Shown: piece by piece, positions 1-8,129 of the stretch
Position numbering within the stretch: position 1 is the first letter of the stretch
How the letters are laid out: each line of letters starts with the position of its first letter
Origin: Treponema sp.
GTDB lineage: Bacteria; Spirochaetota; Spirochaetia; Treponematales; Breznakiellaceae
Assembly (NCBI GenBank): GCA_009782555.1
Contig: WRIV01000006.1
Coordinates: forward strand, 1-64,000
Direction: 5' to 3'
Length of the DNA: 64,000 nucleotides
Notes under the pieces: generated by a model
Seen by the model: the letters and a program-made list of their open reading frames with translations, nothing else
What the model was told of the DNA's origin: nothing
The model's database searches: none
Translations under genes and position numbers: made by a program

Positions 1-306
1 TCTGTACCTTTTCCGGGTATTCCAAAACGATTCATAGCCTGAGCCTGTTATTTGTGGTATATGGACATTCACAAATAGAGGTTATTATATAACTTTTCCC
101 TAAACAATATTGATATTTTCTTAATTTATTTTCTTATTCAGGCATTAAGAAAAAATGTAATTCCATGTTTTATAAAGAATTAGCATAACAAAACCAACAG
201 ATAAAATGTCTGTTGACGCATTAAAAAAGCCCTAGAGGTACAAAATACCATCTAGGGCAATCGGACGCAATAGCGGCCCTTCTAGGGGCCTCTATGGGCT
301 TATTTT

Positions 307-495
307 TTATCTAGGAGCCATACCCTGAGCAGCAAGCTGTGTCATTGCGTTTTCAATAACTTTGATTATCTGGTATGTCTCATCATTGTCAGTAGCACAT
401 TCCCTTACGCCGTCAAAAGTTATCCTCTTGAAAAATAAGGCGATAAGCCATGATTCCCATTCATTAAGGTTAATACTGAATTGTTGTTTTTTCAT
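307..495 (-). CDS. small hypothetical protein (MKKQQFSINLNEWESWLIALFFKR...), just downstream of the integrase
   Basis: Supplied ORF 307..726 overlaps the integrase; internal ATG at 493-495 gives a non-overlapping 62 aa ORF. Confidence 0.5.
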   Translation of the reverse strand: MKKQQFSINLNEWESWLIALFFKRITFDGVRECATDNDETYQIIKVIENAMTQLAAQGMAPR

Positions 496-496
496 A

Positions 497-1828
497 TTAA
501 CCTGCCTTCCTGAATTGCAGGATGTTTCCAAAAGCCTGAGCCGCCGCATTGCCGACATCTTGAATATTTTTTGTCTCGATGTGATCAGCATATTTTTTGA
601 AAACAGCCTCAGACAAATGACCGCTAACTTTTGCGACTTTTTCGCCTTCAATTTTTTCAGTGATTTTTGAACAAAACCAATGCCGCCAGCTATGGAATGT
701 AACATTGCGGCTTGTATCAACTTCAATTTTTTGTAACGCTTCCTTTAAGCCTCCCAAAATGACTTTTGGATCAACAGGTCGATTCGCTTGCAATGAAAAG
801 AATATAAAGGGATCGTCAGTATCATGGGGGTTGTCTTTTAGTAAGTCTTGCAGGGCGGCCCGAACTTCCGGTAACAATGGCACTACTCGTTTATGTCCAT
901 TTTTAGGACACTTTAGGCCGTCAAGGGGTGAATAGCTATGGGCTATGTTTATAGTGTCTGTTCCAATATCGGATCGGCGTAATCCCAAACATTCACCTTG
1001 TCTGGCCCCGGTAGTAGCGGCAACAAGGGAAGCAACAAAAGCCCTTTTGTCTTTCCATTCAACAGCGAAAACAGCCGCCGCCTCCGATTCGGTCAAAATC
1101 CCCCTTTCCTTATTTGTTATGGAAAATTTTGTTAGACCAACAGCCGGATTAGCAGGGATTATTTTTTCATTGAAAGCCCATTTTAGAGGGGTGCAGCAGA
1201 TTAAAACAACCTGATTGATTGTCGATGTTGAAAGCCCTCTGTCTGCTAACTGGTTAGACAGTTTTTTCAGATCATCGGTGGTAACGCAGTTTAATTTTTT
1301 ATCCCCAAAAAAGGGGACTAATTCCGCTTTTAACCTGTTTTGACATTCACGGGCATATCGGCGACTAAACCTATACCCATGAGCAAGCCGATCCCGGATA
1401 TACTCTGATTTGTCAAAGTCCCAAAAATCCGATAGGAACTGTACAAAAGAAACTGCCCCACGGCCTGTATTTTTTACAGCCGCAATGTCAATAAGCCCCA
1501 TGCTTTTTAATGTTGAAACAACCCGCAGAGCATCATCAGAATTTAACTCTGATTTTCGGATTGTCTTAATGATTGATTCAATTCCGGCAGCTTCTACAAT
1601 CGGCCTAGGCTTTTTCAGCCGTCCGGTAGGCAAGCCGTTGACCTTCCATAGCTCCGCTTTGATTGTAGCCTTGATCTTGTCCGTTTCACCTGTTGAGCGG
1701 GCGGACATTTTTTCCCCATTTTCCGGGTTGACGAATTCAACATAGAAAATGCCGTTTTTGCGTTTGTGTAGGTAGTAATCCCGACGCATAAAAGCTCCTT
1801 CTGGGAAAATTCTCATAGTTTTTCCCAT
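497..1828 (-). CDS. tyrosine recombinase / phage-type integrase
   Basis: Catalytic motifs TTGARQGECLGLRRSDI (R), FHSWRHWFCSKI (HxxR), VSGHLSEAVFKKYADH (H...Y); adjacent to a tRNA gene. Real start may be 1789 (MRRDYYLHK). Confidence 0.92.
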   Translation of the reverse strand: MGKTMRIFPEGAFMRRDYYLHKRKNGIFYVEFVNPENGEKMSARSTGETDKIKATIKAELWKVNGLPTGRLKKPRPIVEAAGIESIIKTIRKSELNSDDALRVVSTLKSMGLIDIAAVKNTGRGAVSFVQFLSDFWDFDKSEYIRDRLAHGYRFSRRYARECQNRLKAELVPFFGDKKLNCVTTDDLKKLSNQLADRGLSTSTINQVVLICCTPLKWAFNEKIIPANPAVGLTKFSITNKERGILTESEAAAVFAVEWKDKRAFVASLVAATTGARQGECLGLRRSDIGTDTINIAHSYSPLDGLKCPKNGHKRVVPLLPEVRAALQDLLKDNPHDTDDPFIFFSLQANRPVDPKVILGGLKEALQKIEVDTSRNVTFHSWRHWFCSKITEKIEGEKVAKVSGHLSEAVFKKYADHIETKNIQDVGNAAAQAFGNILQFRKAG

Positions 1829-1917
1829 TCTTTTGATAAGGAGCCTTTACGCCGGTTCTTCCGGTGGTAAAGACCGATTAGCTAATTCTTTACCCAGTAA
1901 CGAATTACAGGGGTTTT

Positions 1918-1998
1918 GGGGAGTGGAGGATTCGAACCTTCGAAGGCTGAGCCAACAGATTTACAGTCTGCCCCATTTGACCACTCTGGAAACTCCCC
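1918..1998 (-). tRNA. tRNA-Tyr (GUA)
   Basis: Reverse complement GGGGAGTTTCCAGAGTGGTCAAATGGGGCAGACTGTAAATCTGTTGGCTCAGCCTTCGAAGGTTCGAATCCTCCACTCCCC; class II arm, GTA anticodon. Confidence 0.95.
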
Positions 1999-2040
1999 AA
2001 ATAACTGCAAGGACCTGCCTTGCCAGCCATCTTACGACCA

Positions 2041-2112
2041 GCCATCTTCCGGAATTGAACCGAAGACCTCGAGATTACAAGTCACGCGCTCTACCAACTG
2101 AGCTAAGATGGC
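2041..2112 (-). tRNA. tRNA-Thr (UGU)
   Basis: Reverse complement GCCATCTTAGCTCAGTTGGTAGAGCGCGTGACTTGTAATCTCGAGGTCTTCGGTTCAATTCCGGAAGATGGC; cloverleaf fits. Confidence 0.95.
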
Positions 2113-2197
2113 GTTTGCCATAAAAACCATCAGTGATTCATTTGGCAATACCTTACTTTATCGTATAAAACCTGCATTTTTTTGTCAATGGCGGTTT

Positions 2198-2581
2198 TTA
2201 ACGGTTCCCATCCACGGCGCCGAGGATAAAAGCTGCCCCTAGGGCAATAAGGATCCCCAGGACAATGATCAACACATACCCCAAGACGCCGAAAAGATAG
2301 GCGCCCTGCCGCTTTCGGACGGCGTAGTACAGGTTCAGGATGACTCCATAAATCGAAGAAATGATTAAGAGCAGGGAAAGCGTCAGGAAGGAGCGGACCA
2401 GGACAAGCTGGGAATTATCGGAATCTTTCCGATATGAACCGGCGGTATAGAGGGTTACCGTCGTTAAAGCAAGGACCAAGATGCCAAGAGTAGTCCATTT
2501 TATCAGCTTTCCCAGAAGCGGTTTTGCTGTAAGCCATACTTCGGCTTGTGGCGGCTGTACGGTTGTTATATTCCGCTTCAT
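2198..2581 (-). CDS. hypothetical multi-TM membrane protein
   Basis: ORF with three hydrophobic segments. Confidence 0.6.
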   Translation of the reverse strand: MKRNITTVQPPQAEVWLTAKPLLGKLIKWTTLGILVLALTTVTLYTAGSYRKDSDNSQLVLVRSFLTLSLLLIISSIYGVILNLYYAVRKRQGAYLFGVLGYVLIIVLGILIALGAAFILGAVDGNR

Positions 2582-2611
2582 GGCATATTATTGTAGCAGA
2601 AAAGAAGGGTT

Positions 2612-3430
2612 ATGAAAAAGCTGATACTCCTAATATTGCTTCTTGCCGCTGGTGGAGCGGTTTTCTTTCTTGGCTGGGTACAATATGAGGTTCCCATCGG
2701 TTCCATTGGGGTGATACGCTCCAAAACCCATGGTATCAGTAGTTATCCTGTTAAAGAAGGCAAGCTCCTATGGCTGTGGTATAAACTGATCCCAACCAAT
2801 GTAAGCGTTTCGGTTTTTTCGATACAGGAATTCATTATCCCCATAGATTTTTCCGGCATACTCCCATCGGGAGACGTTTATTCAGCCATGGCGGGTTTGT
2901 ATGCCGATTTTTCCTATAACTATACCATTTCCTTGGCGGGCCGGTTAAAAAATGAATCCCTGCCCGATCTGGCCAGCCGGGAAAATCTCCTGAATCAGGC
3001 AGATTTGGATGCCTATTGTTCACGGTTTTCCAAAGAAATAGAGAGTCATATCCGGACTTTACTTTGGGCATACCGGGAAGACGAGCAAATTCTAAAAGAA
3101 GCACAGGAAACAGGGACGATTAGGGCCATGGAAAAGGATCTGACCGTGAACTTCCCCGATATGGAATTGATAAAACTCACCGTTAACGCGTTGCAGTTCC
3201 CCGATTTTGTTCTTTATGATGCGGTTCGCGAGCTTTACCGGGAATACCTGGCATCCCAGAGGAGCAATATCCGGGATGAAATAGCCCGGTTTTCCCTGGA
3301 AAATATCCAAAACCGCCGCCGTCTGGATGAATTAGCAGGCTATGGCGATCTCCTCTCCAAATATCCCATCCTGCTGCAATACCTGGCGATGGAAAAGGGC
3401 CTGCCGGTAATAGTGAAAGAAGGCTCGTAG
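2612..3430 (+). CDS. hypothetical membrane-anchored protein, possibly SPFH/band-7-like
   Basis: N-terminal TM helix followed by VPIGSIGVIRSKTHGI-type segment and a C-terminal helical region. Confidence 0.5.
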   Translation: MKKLILLILLLAAGGAVFFLGWVQYEVPIGSIGVIRSKTHGISSYPVKEGKLLWLWYKLIPTNVSVSVFSIQEFIIPIDFSGILPSGDVYSAMAGLYADFSYNYTISLAGRLKNESLPDLASRENLLNQADLDAYCSRFSKEIESHIRTLLWAYREDEQILKEAQETGTIRAMEKDLTVNFPDMELIKLTVNALQFPDFVLYDAVRELYREYLASQRSNIRDEIARFSLENIQNRRRLDELAGYGDLLSKYPILLQYLAMEKGLPVIVKEGS

Positions 3431-3446
3431 AGGATCGAACAAAGCC

Positions 3447-3935
3447 ATGGAGTATTTTTTTAACTTTGAAAAGATTGCCTACTTAAAAGAAAAAAAATCC
3501 GGCGGCTGTACGCTCTGCCGGCTCAAAGACGGCGATCCGGAAATAACCGATACTATCGTATACCGTTCATCTGATACCGCCGTATCCTTGAACCTGTACC
3601 CCTATAACCCCGGCCATATTTTAGTTTTTCCCCTCCGCCATGTGGAGGATATCCGAAACCTTAACGATACGGAACGGATTTCCCTGAATACAACCCTAGA
3701 CAAAGTCCTGGGGGCCCTGGATTCCCTCTATAGCCCTTCGGGATACAACATTGGCTTTAACATGGGCTTGGAAGCGGGGGCTTCCATAAAACACCTCCAC
3801 CTCCATGTAATTCCCCGGTACTCCCGGGAACTGGGGATAGCGGAACTTCTGGGAGGCAAACGGGTCCTGGTAGAAGACCTGAATTTAACCAGGGAAAAGC
3901 TCATAGAAGTGCTTTCAGCCGGCAGAAGCCATTGA
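3447..3935 (+). CDS. HIT family hydrolase
   Basis: HLHLHVIPR histidine-triad motif; NPGHILVFPLRHV. Confidence 0.9.
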   Translation: MEYFFNFEKIAYLKEKKSGGCTLCRLKDGDPEITDTIVYRSSDTAVSLNLYPYNPGHILVFPLRHVEDIRNLNDTERISLNTTLDKVLGALDSLYSPSGYNIGFNMGLEAGASIKHLHLHVIPRYSRELGIAELLGGKRVLVEDLNLTREKLIEVLSAGRSH

Positions 3936-3966
3936 TTTAATAGACAAAAACTACTACATTATACTC

Positions 3967-4620
3967 ATGTCTTTCAAGTTTTTGAGGCCCTTGCTTTTGT
4001 TGATCCTGTTTCTTACAACTCTTACCCTTTTTGCTCAGAATGATGATGATGATGAGGGGGAATTTTTTCCCCTTGAGTCAGACTGGTCAAGAATCGCAAA
4101 CCTCTATTCCAAGGGAGATCAAACATTCTGTATAAACCTAGGGTTGGTCCTCCCGCTGTTTTTTGTAGAACAGAAGGAGGGTGTCATGGACAACCAGATG
4201 AAACTGGGCGGCATGGGTTCCCTGGGCTATAACTACTTTTTGGGGCCCCACCTATTTATTGGAGCTGAACTGGGGGGTATGTTCGCCCCCACGGTGGGTA
4301 AAAATATGTTCTACATCGTCCCCATCGGTGCCCGAGTTGGATACCAGTTTATCTTTAACCGTTTTGAATTCCCCCTTAGTTTGATGGTGGGTTTTGCCCC
4401 CCAGTCCTATACCCAGCGGAGTTATTTTGGTTTTTTTACCAAACCCACCGCCGGTGCTTATTTCCGTTTTAACTCGGACTGGTCATTTGGCCTTAATACA
4501 AGTTTTTGGTGGGTCCCCCAATGGACAAATAAAACCCGGGAAAATACTTTTCACCCCGGTGCCGTCAATATCCACGGTTTTTTCCTGGAAATCACCCTGG
4601 CGGTACGGTATCATTTTTAA
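3967..4620 (+). CDS. hypothetical secreted/outer-membrane beta-barrel-like protein
   Basis: Signal peptide; alternating aromatic beta-strand pattern, ends in AVRYHF. Confidence 0.55.
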   Translation: MSFKFLRPLLLLILFLTTLTLFAQNDDDDEGEFFPLESDWSRIANLYSKGDQTFCINLGLVLPLFFVEQKEGVMDNQMKLGGMGSLGYNYFLGPHLFIGAELGGMFAPTVGKNMFYIVPIGARVGYQFIFNRFEFPLSLMVGFAPQSYTQRSYFGFFTKPTAGAYFRFNSDWSFGLNTSFWWVPQWTNKTRENTFHPGAVNIHGFFLEITLAVRYHF

Positions 4621-4629
4621 GGAAACGAT

Positions 4630-5799
4630 ATGAAACGAAACCCGCCGCCGCGGTTGTTCCCCTGTTTATTCAGCGGAACAACGACATTGTTCTTTTTTTT
4701 ATTCTTCGGTGCCATGGTCACTAGCTGCGATCAGGAACCTCTTTTTTGGGATATTGCCAATGAATACCCCCCCATTGTGCCTTATATCAAAGGCCACCCT
4801 TCTCAAATTGTTAAAATGGGCACTACCTTGTATATTACCAACAGTACAACTTATAAATACGAAATAACTGCCTCAAATGTAAACTGGGAGTCCATGCGGC
4901 CCCAGCCGCCGGGCAAAACCAAGGCATTGGCGGCGGCAGGTTCTACGCTGTATGCGTTGAGCCAGAACGGAACAAAAATATGGGCATTCAATGGATCCGG
5001 ATGGTCTGATTTTTATACAGCAAACAATATGGTCAATATCTTCGGTGCCGGAACGTGCATTTTTGTGGGAATACAAACCGGCGATATCGGTTCCCATGAA
5101 GACATCTCAAGGGATTATGCCATCCTTGTTTTAAATAGTGCCGGTTCGGAACTGGACCGTATACCCGATACCGGATTGCTGCGAGGAGCGGTTTTTCCCA
5201 CGAATAGCATTTATTACGTTGGAACCCAGGGAGGAGGCGTTTATTCCGGCAGTAACCCCGCCGCCCTTGAGTATCGGAGTGCTTTTCATTCTACCATTCT
5301 TGGAATGACCCAATATGGAGCATATGCGTATGCAATCTCGCCCAGAAACATCCAATATTCTAACAACGGAACTGCCGCCACCCCCATAAATGATAATGAC
5401 AATTTCACCGGCGCAGTGTCCGCCTGGACCGACGGTACAAATCATCTGCTTCTCGCTGGAATTCAAAGTTACAGTCAATATGGCAACGGATACCGGGAAA
5501 TAGAGTTATCCTCCGCCGGTATTCCCCAAGGCGATTTTAATAACCCCGGGGAAGCGCATCCTTCCAGTGTAAAAATCGGATCCCAGTATATTTCCGCCAT
5601 TACTAAACGGGCAATTAACTTCTTCTATGTTATGGACACGCCTTCCGCTTCTGTGCCGGCAGCGGATGATGGAGATGCTGACTATAGCGCCCCGAAACGC
5701 CCTGTCATTTTTGCTTCCACTATCAAAGACGGACTCTGGTCCTACCGTACCAGGAAAGGAAGAGCCCAATGGAACGGCGAAGATAACAGCGCTTTCTAG
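4630..5799 (+). CDS. hypothetical lipoprotein
   Basis: Signal peptide with lipobox-like MVTSC; repetitive beta-rich body. Confidence 0.55.
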   Translation: MKRNPPPRLFPCLFSGTTTLFFFLFFGAMVTSCDQEPLFWDIANEYPPIVPYIKGHPSQIVKMGTTLYITNSTTYKYEITASNVNWESMRPQPPGKTKALAAAGSTLYALSQNGTKIWAFNGSGWSDFYTANNMVNIFGAGTCIFVGIQTGDIGSHEDISRDYAILVLNSAGSELDRIPDTGLLRGAVFPTNSIYYVGTQGGGVYSGSNPAALEYRSAFHSTILGMTQYGAYAYAISPRNIQYSNNGTAATPINDNDNFTGAVSAWTDGTNHLLLAGIQSYSQYGNGYREIELSSAGIPQGDFNNPGEAHPSSVKIGSQYISAITKRAINFFYVMDTPSASVPAADDGDADYSAPKRPVIFASTIKDGLWSYRTRKGRAQWNGEDNSAF

Positions 5800-5816
5800 A
5801 CAAGGGATGAGGCGGT

Positions 5817-8129
5817 TTGGATGATTTATTTTCCGCCGGGACTTTCATACCGGAAGGCCCTCTGGCGGACCGGATGCGTCCCCAAACCCTGGACGAGGTA
5901 ATCGGCCAGGATCACATTGTCGGACCAGGCCGTCTGCTTCGCCGGGCAATTCAGGCGGATCGACTTTCATCAATAATTTTCTATGGCCCCCCCGGTACGG
6001 GCAAAACAAGCCTGGCCCGGGTAATCGCCAACACCACCAAGAGTGTCTTTGAAAGCCTTAATGCGGTCCTTTCCGGTGTCAAAGATATCCGGGAAGCTAT
6101 AGATCGTTCCGACGAACGGCGCAGACTTTACGGACGGCGGACCATTCTCTTTGTGGACGAAGTCCACCGCTGGAACAAAGCCCAACAGGACGCCCTCCTC
6201 CCCTGGGTAGAAAACGGAACAGTTATCCTGGTGGGAGCCACCACGGAAAATCCATTTTTCGAAGTAAATCGGGCTCTGGTAAGCCGAAGCCGGATTTTTC
6301 AACTGAAAAGCCTTAGGGCAGAGGATCTGCAAAAAGCCGTCCGGCGGACTTTGGCGGACCGGGAACGGGGTTACGGCAAATGGTGCATCAATTTTGAAAA
6401 TGGGGCCCTGGAGCATTTGCTGGAAACCGCCGGCGGTGATGCCCGAAGCCTGCTTAATGCACTGGAGTTGGCTATAGAAACCAGTGTCTTTTCCATGGAA
6501 AAGACTGCACCGGGAGAGGGCCGGTGGCCCCCGCCGGAAAACACCGAAATTACCATCACCATGGAAGCGGCAGAAGAAAGTATTCAAAAGCGGGCGGTCC
6601 TTTACGACCGAGACGGAGATTATCACTTTGATACAATCAGTGCCTTTATCAAAAGCGTCCGGGGCAGTGATCCCGATGCAGCCCTATACTGGCTGGCAAA
6701 AATGGTCCGAGCCGGAGAAGATCCTTCTTTTATTTTCCGGCGAATGATCATTTTAGCCAGCGAGGATGTGGGCTTGGCGGATCCTCACGCCATCGAAGTG
6801 GTCATGGCCTGCGCCGGCGCCTTTGACCGCATCGGTTTTCCCGAAGGGAATTTCCCCCTTGCCCATGCCTGCCTTTACCTGGCCACGGCCCCAAAATCAA
6901 ACAGCATCATGGCATTTTTTGACGCCTTAAAGGAAGTCGACAAGGAAGATGCGGAAGTTCCCAGCCCGCTTAGGGACTCCAGCAGGGATGCAGAAGGGTT
7001 CGGTCATGGCGAAGGGTACATCTATCCCCATGCCTACCGGGATCATTGGGCGGCCCAGCAGTATCTCCCCGCGGCGCTTCGGGGCAAAACTTTTTATATG
7101 CCTTCATCCATGGGCCACGAAGCAAAAATCCGGGACGAAGTAATCCGCAAACGCGAACTCCAGGCGGCCGTCATTCTGGGGGAAAAAGGTGATGGGGCCG
7201 CGGAAGAATTCCTCAGTTGGTCCCCATCCTCAAAAGGCAGGGAGGGCTGGTTCAAGCGCCTGGAAACAAACCGAAGTGCCCTTCTCCTTTCCGACCGGGA
7301 TGCGATTTTGGATAGCCTTTCCCTGAAGCGGCAGAGCCGGATCCTAATCCCCCAGGCAGAAGACGGCCTCCTACTCTGGGAAAGCCTTCGTCGTGTTCCG
7401 GAAGGACTCTGTGCCGCCGTTGTCTCCTCCCAAAACGCCAAGGAAACCCTGGAACGGTTTGCCTTAGCGCTGGAAGAAACAGAAAAACCCGTTATTCATG
7501 TCAAAGAACTGCAGAAATTAAACCGAGTATCTGCTATTCTTCCACGGCCGGAAGAAACGGAAATATTTTTCGGAACTCCACGATTCGATGCCATTGCCCT
7601 CCGGGAACCTTTCCGGCGGGGCATAAATGCGTCGCCGGAAGTTTTTGCCCTCCTGGCGGAACAAAGCGCCGCCCTGCTTGAAAATGGAGGTATCCTCTCT
7701 ATCCTTGCATCGCCCCCGGCCTTGGGCGAACGAATTTCCCGGATTTTAGAAGGGGCAAAAAGTACCGGCAATGCCGCTGTCAATCCGGATTTCATTGACG
7801 CCATGAAAAAAGCGGAAATAGATTTTTTTTCCGATCCGGCATGGTCTTGGACAGGGGAAATACTGGAAACCGCCCTAAACAGCCGGGGGTTTTCGGTAAC
7901 AAGCGTCATTCTGAACCGTAAAGAAGAACGGCTCATCACCGAAAAGGACCTTGCTTTGTGGTTTGACGAAAATACATCGGCATGGGGCAAGGCGGTAAAA
8001 ACGGTGCTGGGAAAAGGGTTCGAGGAACTCCGGGAACTGCTTCGGGAACGGATACGACAGGGAACGGTTTCCTGGCGCTGGAAAAGTCTTTTACTCAAGG
8101 CATCACGAATTTTACCAGCACTGCCATAA
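5817..8129 (+). CDS. rarA: RarA/MgsA-type AAA+ ATPase with long C-terminal extension
   Basis: [25 protein letters not shown], Walker [10 protein letters not shown], Walker [12 protein letters not shown]-terminal ~330 aa beyond the usual RarA length. Confidence 0.88.
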   Translation: MDDLFSAGTFIPEGPLADRMRPQTLDEVIGQDHIVGPGRLLRRAIQADRLSSIIFYGPPGTGKTSLARVIANTTKSVFESLNAVLSGVKDIREAIDRSDERRRLYGRRTILFVDEVHRWNKAQQDALLPWVENGTVILVGATTENPFFEVNRALVSRSRIFQLKSLRAEDLQKAVRRTLADRERGYGKWCINFENGALEHLLETAGGDARSLLNALELAIETSVFSMEKTAPGEGRWPPPENTEITITMEAAEESIQKRAVLYDRDGDYHFDTISAFIKSVRGSDPDAALYWLAKMVRAGEDPSFIFRRMIILASEDVGLADPHAIEVVMACAGAFDRIGFPEGNFPLAHACLYLATAPKSNSIMAFFDALKEVDKEDAEVPSPLRDSSRDAEGFGHGEGYIYPHAYRDHWAAQQYLPAALRGKTFYMPSSMGHEAKIRDEVIRKRELQAAVILGEKGDGAAEEFLSWSPSSKGREGWFKRLETNRSALLLSDRDAILDSLSLKRQSRILIPQAEDGLLLWESLRRVPEGLCAAVVSSQNAKETLERFALALEETEKPVIHVKELQKLNRVSAILPRPEETEIFFGTPRFDAIALREPFRRGINASPEVFALLAEQSAALLENGGILSILASPPALGERISRILEGAKSTGNAAVNPDFIDAMKKAEIDFFSDPAWSWTGEILETALNSRGFSVTSVILNRKEERLITEKDLALWFDENTSAWGKAVKTVLGKGFEELRELLRERIRQGTVSWRWKSLLLKASRILPALP

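Noticed and set aside
216-300. closely spaced inverted repeats near the left edge as a possible CRISPR or att array
   Set aside because: Only two hairpins (GCCCTAGAGGTA/TACCATCTAGGGC and GGCCCTTCTAGGGGCC); better explained as a terminator of the integrase transcript.
7496-8098. 200 aa minus-strand ORF opposite rarA
   Set aside because: Shadow ORF; arginine/serine-rich, opposite a real gene.
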